Below the pieces are notes generated by a model. The model worked only from the letters and a program-made list of their open reading frames with translations, was not told the origin of the DNA and made no database searches. Positions 50,158 through 62,132 of a stretch of DNA of 64,000 nucleotides are shown in pieces. The stretch is from Mycetocola zhadangensis (GTDB lineage Bacteria > Actinomycetota > Actinomycetes > Actinomycetales > Microbacteriaceae). The stretch is taken from the NCBI RefSeq assembly GCF_003668565.1, contig NZ_RCWJ01000001.1:310001-374000 (forward strand). Reading direction: 5' to 3'. The translations under genes were made by a program, and so were the position numbers. Each line of letters opens with the position of its first letter. Position 1 is the first letter of the stretch.

Positions 50158-50748
50158 ATGTCTGACGACAACAAAGTAGTCGCAGAAGTCCGCACCAAGT
50201 TCGGTAAGGGCGCCGCCCGCAAGCTCCGCGCTTCTGGCAAGATCCCCGCCGTCATGTTCGGTCGTGGCACCGAGCCCAAGCACCTCGCGCTTCCGGCGCA
50301 CCAGGTGAGCCTCATCATCCGCAAGTCGAACGCGCTCCTCGAGCTCGACATCGAAGGCGTCGAGAGCCTCGCCCTCGTCAAGGATGTTCAGAAGGACCCC
50401 GTTCTCCGCATCATCGAGCACCTCGACCTCATCGTCGTCATCAAGGGTGAGAAGGTTGTCGTCGACATCCCCGTTCACGTTGAGGGCGAGTCTGCTCCCG
50501 GCACCATCCACAACCTCGACGCGACCACGCTGTCGATCGAGGCAGAGGCAACCCACATCCCCGAGCGTCTCTTTGTCTCGATCGAGGGCCTCGAGTCCGG
50601 CACGCACATCCTCGCCAAGGACGTCGAACTGCCCCAGGGTTCGACCCTGCTCAGCGACCCCGACGTTCTCGTCGTTGCGGTCACCGAGCCCGAAGGCGAC
50701 GAGGGTGACGACGAGGCAGCCGACGACACCACTGAAGCAGCCGAGTAA
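50158..50748 (+). CDS. rplY: 50S ribosomal protein L25/general stress protein Ctc
   Basis: A 196-residue long-form L25 that binds 5S rRNA. The N-terminal L25 domain (about 1-95) has VRTKFGKGAARKLRASGKIPAVMFGRG, then the TL5/Ctc beta domain (about 100-185) with VHVEGESAPGT and GLESGTHILAKDVELPQGSTLL, and an acidic tail. AAAGGAG lies before the ATG; the longer frame from 50062 is not needed. It resumes the conserved rplY-pth-mfd order after the island. Confidence 0.96.
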   Translation: MSDDNKVVAEVRTKFGKGAARKLRASGKIPAVMFGRGTEPKHLALPAHQVSLIIRKSNALLELDIEGVESLALVKDVQKDPVLRIIEHLDLIVVIKGEKVVVDIPVHVEGESAPGTIHNLDATTLSIEAEATHIPERLFVSIEGLESGTHILAKDVELPQGSTLLSDPDVLVVAVTEPEGDEGDDEAADDTTEAAE

Positions 50749-50768
50749 CTCGACCGAATCGAACTGGG

Positions 50769-50819
50769 CCTGCCAGCCCGCGGTCGCGACATCGTCGCGA
50801 CCGCGGGTCGGCAGGTTTT
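50769..50819 (+). terminator. Terminator of rplY
   Basis: A long stem, CCTGCC then CCCGCGGTCGCGA pairing with TCGCGACCGCGGG then GGCAGG, followed by TTTT, starting 20 bases after the stop. Confidence 0.9.
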
Positions 50820-50836
50820 CGGCTTAAGGGGAACTG

Positions 50837-51451
50837 ATGTGGTGGCGCAAGAAGAGGGAGCCGATCGTGGCTGAGAACACCTGGCTGGTCGTCGGACTCG
50901 GCAACCCCGGTCCCGGGTATGCGGGTAACCGGCACAACGTCGGTCAAATGGTCCTCGATGAGCTCGCGCGGCGAATCGGATCAACCTTCACTCGCCACAA
51001 AACACCAGCGTCCGTCGCTGAAGGTTTCCTCGCGCCAGGCGGTCCCAAGCTGGTCCTGGCCAAGCCAAACAGTTTTATGAACCTGTCGGGCGGCCCAGTT
51101 GCCGCACTGCTGCGTTTTTACTCGCTCGATCCGTCGAAGCTCATCATCGTTCACGACGAACTCGACATTCCGTTCGACAGCCTCAAGCTCAAATCGGGCG
51201 GAGGGCACGGAGGCCACAATGGTCTTCGCGACATCGCGAAGGCCGCCGATACCCCGGACTTCATCCGGGTGCGAGTGGGTATCGGGCGCCCGCCCGGGCG
51301 GCAGGACCCCGCCGATTTCGTGCTCAAGGATTTCGGGTCGACCGAGCGCGCCGCGCTCCCGACCCTCCTCAGTGAGGCGGCGGACGCCGTTGAACTCATC
51401 GCAACGGACGGACTCGCCGCCGCCCAGTTGAAGGTGCACTCCCGGAGCTGA
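50837..51451 (+). CDS. pth: Peptidyl-tRNA hydrolase
   Basis: Pth releases peptides from prematurely dropped peptidyl-tRNA. The 204-residue protein has WLVVGLGNPGPGYAGNRHNVGQMV with the catalytic histidine at about residue 33, KPNSFMNLSGGPV, IIVHDELDIPF (catalytic Asp) and KSGGGHGGHNGLRDI. Two starts are possible. The ATG at 50837 has AAGGGG upstream and adds MWWRKKREPI; the GTG at 50867 has AGGGAG upstream and gives the usual short N-terminus. The longer one is reported. It lies 48 bases before the mfd start. Confidence 0.94.
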   Translation: MWWRKKREPIVAENTWLVVGLGNPGPGYAGNRHNVGQMVLDELARRIGSTFTRHKTPASVAEGFLAPGGPKLVLAKPNSFMNLSGGPVAALLRFYSLDPSKLIIVHDELDIPFDSLKLKSGGGHGGHNGLRDIAKAADTPDFIRVRVGIGRPPGRQDPADFVLKDFGSTERAALPTLLSEAADAVELIATDGLAAAQLKVHSRS

Positions 51452-51487
51452 GGGCGCAACCCCCGCCGTGGTGTCAGTGGGCGTGCG

Positions 51488-51493
51488 TAAACT
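51488..51493 (+). promoter_or_regulatory. Putative -10 element for a leaderless mfd transcript
   Basis: TAAACT lies exactly 6 bases before the GTG start at 51500, with no ribosome site. It fixes the GTG as the start. Confidence 0.55.
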
Positions 51494-51499
51494 GAACCA

Positions 51500-54400
51500 G
51501 TGATCCTTTCGGGCTTAATCGCAGCACTTTCGCGCGCCTCCACTTTCGACAACGCTCTCTCATACTCAAGCAGAGACGCTGATTTTTCCGTCACTGACGG
51601 GCTCCGCGCTCCACTCCTCGCCGGGCTCCTGAATGCGCGGAACGCTTCGGAGAAGCCAGCATGCCTCTTCGTCGTGACTCCAACCGGACGTGACTCAGAG
51701 CAGCTGCGCGCAGCTCTCGCCGACGTGTCACCCGACGCGGACATCATCGATTTTCCTGCCTGGGAGACGCTTCCGCACGAGCGTCTGAGCCCGAGCGCCG
51801 AGATCGTCGGCAAACGGCTCGCGGCGCTTCGCACCATGAAGACGTGGACCGGAGAAAAGCCCCTCATTGTGGTCGCTGCCGTCCGCGCCGCGCTCCAGCC
51901 GGTCGCCGACAACCTGACCGAGACCGACCCGATCGAACTCATCGCATCCACCCGTGGTCACGATCTCGCAGAACTCGCCGTCCAGCTCGTCGAACTGGCC
52001 TATTCGCGCGTGGACATGGTATCCAGGCGTGGCGAGTTCGCCGTTAGAGGTGGAATCCTCGACGTGTTCCCTCCAACGGCCGAACACCCGTACCGGGTCG
52101 AATTCTTCGGCGACGAGGTGGAACAGATTCGCGCGTTCTCGGTCGCCGATCAGCGATCGATAGCCGAGACGATTCCCAGCGTCTCGCTCCCGCCGAGCCG
52201 CGAACTTCTGCTCTCCGACTCCGTGCGCCAGCGCGCCAGAGAAATGCGCGACGAGTTCCCAAGCATGTCCGGGATGCTTGAAAAGATCGCCAATGGCATC
52301 CCAGTCGAAGGAATGGAATCGCTGGCTCCAGCGCTCCTCGATCGACTTGTTCCTGTGAGCCACTACTTTCCTGCCGGCACGGCTGTCGCCGTGATCTCAC
52401 CCGAGCGTGTGGCCACACGTGCGATCAGCCTCGCCGAGACCAACCGCGAGTTCCTGGCAGCGGCCTGGAGCGCCGCAACCGCCGGAGCGCAGGCACCCAT
52501 CGACCTCGCAAGCGGTGAGTTCATCACCCTCGGAGATTTGCGCGACTCCACCAGGTTCACTCGACCGGGCCAGCCCGCGTCCGACCACCCGTGGTGGACT
52601 TTCAGCACCTTCCAGCAAGGACCAGGAGACGTTCTCCCTGAAGAGCTCGAAATGGATGAGCTGCTCGCCGTGCGCGTCGCGGCTGAGCCTGTACCCAGTT
52701 TCTCGGGCAACGTCGACGGTGCCATCGCGCACGTGGCCGAGAGGCTTCGCGATGGTTGGAGTGTCGCCATCACGGCGCGCGGCGCCGGACTGGTCGAACG
52801 CGCCCGCGATGTGCTCGGCGAACACGAAGTCGCCGCGCGGGTCGTCGACACTTTCCCCGAAACACCGGAAGCCGGCATCGCCTACCTTGTGCAGGCGACG
52901 ACGGAGTCTGGGTTCGAGATGCCCGAAATCAAGCTCGCCCTGCTTGGTGAGAACGAGTTCTACGGCCGCACCGTCGGTTACGACTCACGACAGGTCAAGA
53001 AGCTTGCGTCACGCCGCAAGAACGTGGTCGATCCGCTGCAGCTCACACCGGGTGACTACGTTGTGCACCAGACCCACGGCATCGGCAAGTTCGTTGAACT
53101 GACCCAGCGCGAAGTATCCAGCGGCGGCCGCAACGCCACCAAAACCCGCCGCGAATACCTCACCCTCGAGTATGCGCCATCAAAGCGCGGCTATCCGGGC
53201 GACAAACTCCTCGTACCGACTGACCAGCTCGACCTGCTCAGCCGCTACGTCGGCGGGGAGGCGCCCCAGCTGTCGAAGATGGGTGGAAGCGACTGGTCAC
53301 AGGCGAAGGGTCGCGCCCGGAAGGCCGTGCGCGACATCGCCGTCGAACTGGTCAAGCTGTACTCGGCCCGGATGGCGTCCAAAGGCTTCGCGTTCAGCAA
53401 GGACACACCGTGGCAGCGCGAACTCGAGGAAGCATTTCCGTTCGCGGAGACCCCCGACCAGCTGACCACCATCGACGAGGTCAAGGCCGATATGGAGCGG
53501 CCGATCCCGATGGACCGTTTGCTCTCGGGAGACGTTGGCTTCGGCAAGACCGAGGTTGCCATCCGTGCGGCGTTCAAAGCTGTGCAGGACGGTAAGCAGG
53601 TAGCGATGCTGGTGCCGACGACCCTCCTGGTCAAGCAGCACTTCGAGACATTCTCCGAACGGTTCGCCGGCTTCCCCGTTCACCTCCGAGCACTTAGCCG
53701 ATTCCAGACCGCCAAAGAAGCCAAAGACACCCGAGACGGGCTCGAGCGGGGAACCATCGATGTCGTGATCGGAACGCACCGCCTGCTCAGCGAGGGCATG
53801 AAGTTCAAGGACCTCGGCCTGGTGATCATCGACGAGGAGCAGCGGTTCGGTGTCGAGCACAAGGACGCCCTCAAGAAACTCAAGAAGAACGTCGACATCC
53901 TTGCCATGAGCGCGACGCCGATTCCCCGCACGCTCGAGATGGCGGTCACCGGCATCCGCGAAATGTCGACGCTCGCGACGCCGCCGGAGGAACGTCACCC
54001 GATCCTCAGCTTCGTCGGCCCGTACAGCGACAAGCAGGTCGGCGCGGCTATCCGCCGCGAACTGCTGCGCGAGGGCCAGATCTTCTTCGTGCACAACCGG
54101 GTGTCGAGCATCAACCGCATTGCCGCCCAGCTCGCGGAGATTGTCCCGGAGGCCCGGATCGCCGTTGCTCACGGACAGCTGTCCGAGAGCACCCTCGAGC
54201 GCGTTGTTGTGGACTTCTGGGAGCGCAAGTTCGATGTGCTCGTCTGCACAACGATCATCGAGACCGGACTCGATATCCAGAACGCCAACACCATCATCAT
54301 CGACCGTGCAGACAAGTACGGTCTCAGCCAGCTGCACCAGCTGCGCGGGCGGGTCGGCCGCGGGCGAGAGCGGGCGTATGCCTACTTCCTGTACGACGAG

Positions 54401-55138
54401 AACAAGCCTCTCTCCGAGACCGCACTCGACCGCCTGTCGACCATCGCGGCGAACAACGAACTGGGAAGCGGAATCCAAGTGGCGCTCAAGGACCTTGAGA
54501 TTCGCGGAGCGGGAAACCTGCTCGGTGGCGAGCAGGCGGGCCACATCGCCGGTGTCGGCTTCGATCTCTACCTGCGCATGATCGGTGAGGCTGTCAGCGA
54601 TTTCCGTGGGGATGTCGCCGAGGGCCAGACCGAACTTCGGCTGGAACTTCCTGTCGACGCCCACATTCCCGAAGACTACGTGGACAGCGAGCGCCTGCGC
54701 CTTGAGGCGTACCAAAAGCTGTCAGCGGCGAGCGCCCCTGCAGCAGACGACGACCAGATCGGCCTCGTTATTGACGAGCTCACCGACCGGTACGGCGAAC
54801 CGCCCGCACAGGTGCAGAACCTCATCGCGGTCTCCCGGTTGCGCCAGCGTGCACAGCGCGTGGGCCTGAGCGAACTGGTTGCGATGGGTTCCAACCTGCG
54901 TGCAGCACCAGCGAACCTGCCCGATTCACTGCAGGCTCGCCTGCGGCGGATGTACCCGGGCGGCAAGTATCTCGCCCAGGCCAATGCCCTGATCGTGCCG
55001 ATGCCCGAAAAGCACGGCGAAAAACTCACCGACGCCGACCTGATCGCGTGGGTCAAACAGTTCCTCGATGCGCTGTTCCCGCTGCCCGAAAAGGAGAAGA
55101 CGGCTATCGAGACGAGGGGGGCGGCCGCGTCGGCCTAA
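51500..55138 (+). CDS. mfd: Transcription-repair coupling factor
   Basis: Mfd removes RNA polymerase stalled at DNA lesions and recruits UvrA. The 1212-residue protein has the UvrB-homology region at the N-terminus (RRGEFAVRGGILDVFPPTAEHPYRVEFFGDEVEQ), the RNA-polymerase-interaction domain (LTPGDYVVHQTHGIGKFVEL, about 515-534), and RecG-like helicase motifs. These include Walker A LLSGDVGFGKTEVAIRAAF (about 674-692), DEEQRFGV, SATPIPRTLEMA and the QLRGRVGRGRERAYAY motif VI, with TRG and C-terminal D7 domains. The length is standard. The GTG start has TAAACT six bases upstream. Confidence 0.97.
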   Translation: MILSGLIAALSRASTFDNALSYSSRDADFSVTDGLRAPLLAGLLNARNASEKPACLFVVTPTGRDSEQLRAALADVSPDADIIDFPAWETLPHERLSPSAEIVGKRLAALRTMKTWTGEKPLIVVAAVRAALQPVADNLTETDPIELIASTRGHDLAELAVQLVELAYSRVDMVSRRGEFAVRGGILDVFPPTAEHPYRVEFFGDEVEQIRAFSVADQRSIAETIPSVSLPPSRELLLSDSVRQRAREMRDEFPSMSGMLEKIANGIPVEGMESLAPALLDRLVPVSHYFPAGTAVAVISPERVATRAISLAETNREFLAAAWSAATAGAQAPIDLASGEFITLGDLRDSTRFTRPGQPASDHPWWTFSTFQQGPGDVLPEELEMDELLAVRVAAEPVPSFSGNVDGAIAHVAERLRDGWSVAITARGAGLVERARDVLGEHEVAARVVDTFPETPEAGIAYLVQATTESGFEMPEIKLALLGENEFYGRTVGYDSRQVKKLASRRKNVVDPLQLTPGDYVVHQTHGIGKFVELTQREVSSGGRNATKTRREYLTLEYAPSKRGYPGDKLLVPTDQLDLLSRYVGGEAPQLSKMGGSDWSQAKGRARKAVRDIAVELVKLYSARMASKGFAFSKDTPWQRELEEAFPFAETPDQLTTIDEVKADMERPIPMDRLLSGDVGFGKTEVAIRAAFKAVQDGKQVAMLVPTTLLVKQHFETFSERFAGFPVHLRALSRFQTAKEAKDTRDGLERGTIDVVIGTHRLLSEGMKFKDLGLVIIDEEQRFGVEHKDALKKLKKNVDILAMSATPIPRTLEMAVTGIREMSTLATPPEERHPILSFVGPYSDKQVGAAIRRELLREGQIFFVHNRVSSINRIAAQLAEIVPEARIAVAHGQLSESTLERVVVDFWERKFDVLVCTTIIETGLDIQNANTIIIDRADKYGLSQLHQLRGRVGRGRERAYAYFLYDENKPLSETALDRLSTIAANNELGSGIQVALKDLEIRGAGNLLGGEQAGHIAGVGFDLYLRMIGEAVSDFRGDVAEGQTELRLELPVDAHIPEDYVDSERLRLEAYQKLSAASAPAADDDQIGLVIDELTDRYGEPPAQVQNLIAVSRLRQRAQRVGLSELVAMGSNLRAAPANLPDSLQARLRRMYPGGKYLAQANALIVPMPEKHGEKLTDADLIAWVKQFLDALFPLPEKEKTAIETRGAAASA

Positions 55139-55213
55139 TCGACGGACGGCGTCCAAGGGCACCCTGCCGCGCATGGATTAGTCTGGCTTGCACGCAACCA
55201 ACGGAGGTCCCTC

Positions 55214-56092
55214 ATGGCATTCACCGTCGCGAACGCTCGTGTTTTGATCACCGGCGGAGCATCGGGAATGGGCAGGCTCTACGCTGAGCGGGCGATCCGC
55301 GAACAGGCCAGGTCGGTCACGCTCTGGGATATCGACCCGCTCGCACTCGACACAACGGCGAGTGCCCTGTCCGGCTACGGCACGATCGTTCACACCCGCG
55401 TGGTGGACGTCTCCCAACTCGATAATGTTCGGGATGCCGCGCGTCACGAACTCGATTCTTTTCGCGTTCCCGATGTGCTCATCAACAACGCAGGCATCGT
55501 GCGCGGGAACGATTACTTCTGGGACACCGATTCCGAGCGTGACACTGAACCGACCATGCGCATCAACGCCATCGCGCCGATGCATGTCACGCGGGAGTTC
55601 CTGCCTGCCATGATCGGCGACGGCTCGCGCGAGAAGCGGATTCTCAACGTCGCCTCCGCTGCCGGAACCCTGGCCAATCCGCGGATGAGTGTCTACGCGG
55701 CATCCAAGTGGGCACTGATCGGCTGGAGCGACTCGGTGCGGCTCGAACTTGAGCGCTCGGGGAACGGCCACGTGAAGATCACGACGTTCTGCCCGTCCTA
55801 CGTCACAACGGGCATGTTCGAGGGTGCCCGTGGCCCACTGATGACACCCCTGCTCGCTCCCGACGTTGCCGTGCAGCGCGCCTGGCAGGCCATGCTCTCG
55901 GGTAAGCCCTTCCGGCTGACTCCGTGGACGGTGGGCCTCGCACGTGGTCTCAAAGGTGTGTTGCCAACGACCGTCTGGGACCGGGTCGCCGATCGGGTCT
56001 TCTCGGTGTATTCGAGCATGGATGAATTCACAGGGCGAAGCACTACCGTTTTTCCTCGAACGACTGAGCCAGCAAAGGAAACGAAGGCGTGA
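55214..56092 (+). CDS. Short-chain dehydrogenase/reductase
   Basis: A 292-residue SDR. NAD(P) loop [17 protein letters not shown] (about 12-28), the Asp-containing [10 protein letters not shown] (NAD preference suggested), [12 protein letters not shown] (about 94-105), the catalytic Ser in [12 protein letters not shown], and [13 protein letters not shown] with the Tyr-Lys pair (about 161-165). A hydrophobic C-terminal segment suggests membrane association. GGAGG lies before the ATG, with TAGTCT about 45 bases upstream. Its stop overlaps the next GTG, so it acts with the aldehyde dehydrogenase, possibly oxidising a fatty alcohol to aldehyde to acid (inference). Confidence 0.9.
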   Translation: MAFTVANARVLITGGASGMGRLYAERAIREQARSVTLWDIDPLALDTTASALSGYGTIVHTRVVDVSQLDNVRDAARHELDSFRVPDVLINNAGIVRGNDYFWDTDSERDTEPTMRINAIAPMHVTREFLPAMIGDGSREKRILNVASAAGTLANPRMSVYAASKWALIGWSDSVRLELERSGNGHVKITTFCPSYVTTGMFEGARGPLMTPLLAPDVAVQRAWQAMLSGKPFRLTPWTVGLARGLKGVLPTTVWDRVADRVFSVYSSMDEFTGRSTTVFPRTTEPAKETKA

Positions 56093-57519
56093 CGATTACT
56101 GACACCGAGGCATCCGCTGGATCAATATCTGTGCAGGCGACGCTGGGGGACCTCCGCCGCACATTCGCCAGGGGAACAACGAAGCCGCTGGCGTGGCGGG
56201 TGCGGCAGCTTCGTGCGCTCCGCCGGATGCTGGTGGAACGCGGGCCTGAGCTGGAGAACGCGCTCGCGGCCGACCTGGCGAAGAACCCGACAGAGGCACA
56301 GCTTGCTGAATTAGCTCTCGCAGTCGGAGAGATCGACCACACACTTCGCCACCTTCGACGGTGGCTGCGACCGACACGCGTTGCCGTTCCGCTCTCGCTC
56401 GCGCCAGCGACCGCGAAGGTGATCCGTGAGCCGCTCGGTGTTGTGCTCGTCATCGGCCCGTGGAATTACCCGATCCAATTGGTGCTCGTGCCGCTCGCCG
56501 GGGCCCTCGCGGCCGGAAACGCCGTGATCGTGAAACCGAGCGAACTGGCGCCAGCCAGTTCCGCTTTGCTCGCCGAGCTCATTCCGCAGTACCTCGACCC
56601 GTCAGCTGTTCGTGTGGTCGAAGGGGGAGTGGACGAGACCACTGCGCTGCTCCGCGAGCGGTTCGACCACATCTTCTACACCGGAAACGGGCAGGTCGGG
56701 CGCATTGTGGCGCGCGCGGCCGCCGAGCACCTCACGCCGGTCACTCTCGAGCTCGGAGGCAAGTCACCGGTGTTCGTCGACGACGACGCCGACCTGACGG
56801 CCGCGGCGCGACGGATCGTCTACGCCAAACTGGTCAACGCCGGCCAGACCTGCGTCGCACCCGATTACCTGCTCACCACCGAGAAAACGGCTGCGGCGCT
56901 GCTGCCGCACCTGGGAAGCGCGATCACTGAGTTCTACGGGTCCCAACCCCAGGAAAGCGCCGACTTCGGCCGGATCATCAACGATCGGCACTTCGACCGG
57001 CTGAGCGCCCTGATTCACAACCGAAAGCCCGCCCTGGGCGGCCAGGTCGACGCGACCACCAGGTACATCGCACCGACGGTGATCGACGGTGTCGCAGCAG
57101 ACGACCCGCTGATGACCGAGGAGATTTTCGGCCCGATCCTCCCAATCGTGCACGTCTCAGGCGTCAGCGACGCCATCGACTTCATCACCGAGCGCGACAA
57201 ACCCCTGGCCCTCTACGTTTTCAGCGGACGCAAATCCGTCGAACGACGTTTTCTCCGCGAGACCTCCTCAGGCGCGGTCGGCCTGAACATTCCGGCCGCG
57301 CACCTGCTCGTTCCACGTCTCCCCTTCGGTGGGGTCGGCCCGAGCGGCACCGGCCGGTACCACGGCAAGTACACGATCGACACGTTCAGCCACTCCAAGG
57401 CCGTGCTGTCGAAACCGACGCGGCCAGACACCCTGCGCCTGATCTACCCTCCGTTCACGGAGTTGCGCGACCGGATCGTCCGAACCGTGGTGTCCAGGAC
57501 GGGACGTTCACGCCGGTGA
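56089..57519 (+). CDS. Class 3-like aldehyde dehydrogenase
   Basis: A 476-residue NAD(P)-dependent aldehyde dehydrogenase of the fatty-aldehyde/coniferyl-aldehyde type, with marks [46 protein letters not shown], the general base in [17 protein letters not shown] and the catalytic cysteine in [13 protein letters not shown] (about 260). The last 25 residues are basic and moderately hydrophobic, as in membrane-associated forms. GTGA overlaps with both the upstream SDR and downstream mazG genes couple all three. Confidence 0.92.
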   Translation: MTITDTEASAGSISVQATLGDLRRTFARGTTKPLAWRVRQLRALRRMLVERGPELENALAADLAKNPTEAQLAELALAVGEIDHTLRHLRRWLRPTRVAVPLSLAPATAKVIREPLGVVLVIGPWNYPIQLVLVPLAGALAAGNAVIVKPSELAPASSALLAELIPQYLDPSAVRVVEGGVDETTALLRERFDHIFYTGNGQVGRIVARAAAEHLTPVTLELGGKSPVFVDDDADLTAAARRIVYAKLVNAGQTCVAPDYLLTTEKTAAALLPHLGSAITEFYGSQPQESADFGRIINDRHFDRLSALIHNRKPALGGQVDATTRYIAPTVIDGVAADDPLMTEEIFGPILPIVHVSGVSDAIDFITERDKPLALYVFSGRKSVERRFLRETSSGAVGLNIPAAHLLVPRLPFGGVGPSGTGRYHGKYTIDTFSHSKAVLSKPTRPDTLRLIYPPFTELRDRIVRTVVSRTGRSRR

Positions 57520-58205
57520 CCCCCGAACTTCCTCACATGGACGCGCTCGCAACATCGATGAGCACAGTGCTCGACACCTGCGTGTGGAGCAAAACCATGA
57601 CGCACGAGTCCCTCATCACCTACCTCGTCGAGGAGAGCTACGAGCTCATCGACGCCGTCGAAGCAGGGGATCGCGACGCCCTGCTCGAAGAGCTCGGCGA
57701 CGTCCTGCTCCAGGTGGTGTTCCACTCTGAAATCGCCAGACGCACCTCCGGCGAAGAGTTCAGCCTCGACGACGTCGCACGCGCGGCAAACGAAAAAATG
57801 ATCCGACGGCATCCGCACGTCTTCGGCAACGACGTCGCTCTCACCGTCGACGATGTCTACCGCGTCTGGCGGGCCGCGAAAGCCCGCGAGAAAGCCACCC
57901 GAACGAGCATCCTCGAGGGCATTCCGCAGGCAATGCCGGCCCTCGCGCTCGCCGACAAGGTTCTCGGGCGGGCAACGCAGGCCGGACTGGATATTTTCCA
58001 AACGGATGCTGTCAAGCCGCCGGTTTTCGAGGACGAGGCACAGCTCGGGGCACTCTTGTTGTCGATCGCCGCGAGCGCGAACGAGCAGGGCCTCGACGCC
58101 GAGCGTGCGCTGCGGTCAGCGCTCCGCGACGTTCAGGAAACCCTCCGCGCCGCGGAAAACGAAGCAGGCGCAGGAGCCGGTACGCAGGAGCCCTCGGTTC
58201 ACTGA
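57516..58205 (+). CDS. mazG: MazG-family nucleoside triphosphate pyrophosphohydrolase
   Basis: MazG hydrolyses (d)NTPs to NMP and pyrophosphate, a housecleaning function. The 229-residue protein has the EExxE...ExxD metal motif in [39 protein letters not shown] (about 31-69), then [11 protein letters not shown] (about 92-102) and a second, weaker MazG-like half with acidic positions. It has the GTG start inside GTGA of the upstream gene. It ends in a Glu/Gly-rich tail. hisS begins 42 bases later. Confidence 0.92.
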   Translation: MTPELPHMDALATSMSTVLDTCVWSKTMTHESLITYLVEESYELIDAVEAGDRDALLEELGDVLLQVVFHSEIARRTSGEEFSLDDVARAANEKMIRRHPHVFGNDVALTVDDVYRVWRAAKAREKATRTSILEGIPQAMPALALADKVLGRATQAGLDIFQTDAVKPPVFEDEAQLGALLLSIAASANEQGLDAERALRSALRDVQETLRAAENEAGAGAGTQEPSVH

Positions 58206-58247
58206 GCCTCGGCGGGGAGCTCCTCGCGTGCATGACAGAATTGGAGC

Positions 58248-60982
<2,735 letters not shown>

Positions 60983-60990
60983 TTTCCGGG

Positions 60991-61032
60991 CACTCCCGGT
61001 GGCGCGTTGCGCTGCCGGGAGTGTTCTTTTTT
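60991..61032 (+). terminator. Terminator of eno
   Basis: CACTCCCGG pairs with CCGGGAGTG around a GC-rich loop that can itself pair; TTCTTTTTT follows. It lies 8 bases after the stop. Confidence 0.92.
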
Positions 61033-61074
61033 GCCCCAGGCGGCACGACACAGCGAATGAGAGGGGCCGGTTAC

Positions 61075-61590
61075 GTGGCTAAACGACCAAACCCCACACG
61101 CGGTTCCGCGAGGCGCGGCACCCGGACGGCCCAGCCCGGTGTTCCTGTCACTGAAAGCGATGCTGGCAGCTGGCTCCGTGGCATCCGTTTCTCCGGATTT
61201 TCGTTGTTGATGATGGGCATCGTCGTTCTCGGTGTCATCGTTGTCGGGCCGAACTTCAAGGCGTACATTGACCAGCAGCAGCAGATCGCGGCCCTGCGTG
61301 AATCGGTGGAGCAGAGTACGGCCGAGATCGCCGAGGTTCGTGACGAACGGGAACGCTGGAATGACAGCACCTATGTGATGACGCAGGCTCGCGACCGCCT
61401 CTACTACGTCAACCCGGGCGAGATCAGCTTTATCGTGATCGACGACGTCGACGCCGGAGTTTTCGGTGAGGATGAAGCGCCGGTCAGTGACAATCTCACC
61501 GAAACGAAGATCAACTGGGCCGAGTCGATGCTCACTTCGCTTGTCAGCGCCGGGTACGCCGATGTCGTGTCCGATGCCGGACAGGGATAA
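61075..61590 (+). CDS. Septum-formation protein, FtsB/DivIC family
   Basis: A 171-residue bitopic membrane protein with a basic, Arg/Pro-rich cytoplasmic N-terminus (about 1-38), one membrane helix (FSLLMMGIVVLGVIVVGP, about 43-60) and a coiled coil (about 65-100) rich in Gln and Glu. A C-terminal YYVNPGEISFIVIDD block follows, as in actinobacterial DivIC/FtsB homologues downstream of eno. It would support the divisome FtsQLB complex. The GTG at 61075 has GAGAGGGG upstream and is preferred over an ATG at 61057. Stop and next gene are seven bases apart. Confidence 0.88.
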   Translation: MAKRPNPTRGSARRGTRTAQPGVPVTESDAGSWLRGIRFSGFSLLMMGIVVLGVIVVGPNFKAYIDQQQQIAALRESVEQSTAEIAEVRDERERWNDSTYVMTQARDRLYYVNPGEISFIVIDDVDAGVFGEDEAPVSDNLTETKINWAESMLTSLVSAGYADVVSDAGQG

Positions 61591-61591
61591 T
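61586..61591 (+). promoter_or_regulatory. Possible internal -10 before the DUF501 gene
   Basis: GATAAT, overlapping the stop codon of the FtsB-like gene, lies 6 bases before the ATG at 61598. It could give an additional leaderless transcript; operon read-through is equally possible. Confidence 0.35.
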
Positions 61592-61597
61592 GGACGA

Positions 61598-62128
61598 ATG
61601 ACTACTCCGCCATTCGGGTCCGTCTCCGACGAAGACATCCAGATCGTCTCCGCTCAACTGGGCCGCCCGGCGCGTAACGTCGTTGGCATTGCGGCGCGGT
61701 GCGTGTGCGGAGCGCCGACCGTGGTTTCGACAGCTCCGCGACTGAGCGACGGAACCCCGTTCCCCACCTTCTACTACCTCTGCCACCCCGCAGCAACGGC
61801 AGCGGTGTCGACGCTTGAAGCGACACTGGTGATGGGTGAGTACAACGACCTCCTGCAGGAGGACGCCGAGGTGCGTGCGGGCTACGCCGCCGCCCACGAC
61901 GCGTACATCGCCGACCGCGAGAGCATCGACGTCGTTGAGGAAATCGCTGGTATCTCGGCCGGTGGAATGCCCGTTCGGGTCAAGTGCCTTCACGCTCTTG
62001 TCGGTCACGCCCTCGCTGCGGGACCTGGAGTGAACCCCATCGGCGACCTTGCGCTTGAGCGAGCGCAGTGGAGTCCCGAGGTCTGCCAGTGCGCTGACTA
62101 CTCGGCCGAGGCCGCGACCGGGAGGTAA
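61598..62128 (+). CDS. DUF501 domain-containing protein
   Basis: A 176-residue protein of the DUF501 family, almost confined to actinobacteria. Conserved blocks: VVGIAARCVCGAPTVVSTAPRL with a cysteine pair (about 30-51), PFPTFYYLCHPAATAAVSTLEA, and the C-terminal VKCLHALVGHALAAGPGVNPIGD with WSPEVCQC. The conserved Cys/His residues suggest a metal site; function is unknown. It always lies near eno and the DivIC-like gene, as here. Confidence 0.92.
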   Translation: MTTPPFGSVSDEDIQIVSAQLGRPARNVVGIAARCVCGAPTVVSTAPRLSDGTPFPTFYYLCHPAATAAVSTLEATLVMGEYNDLLQEDAEVRAGYAAAHDAYIADRESIDVVEEIAGISAGGMPVRVKCLHALVGHALAAGPGVNPIGDLALERAQWSPEVCQCADYSAEAATGR

Positions 62129-62132
62129 CGCC

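Noticed and set aside
53297-54715. A 472-codon minus-strand frame opposite mfd
   Set aside because: Antisense shadow of the helicase region; the composition is that of a complementary reading and there is no ribosome site.
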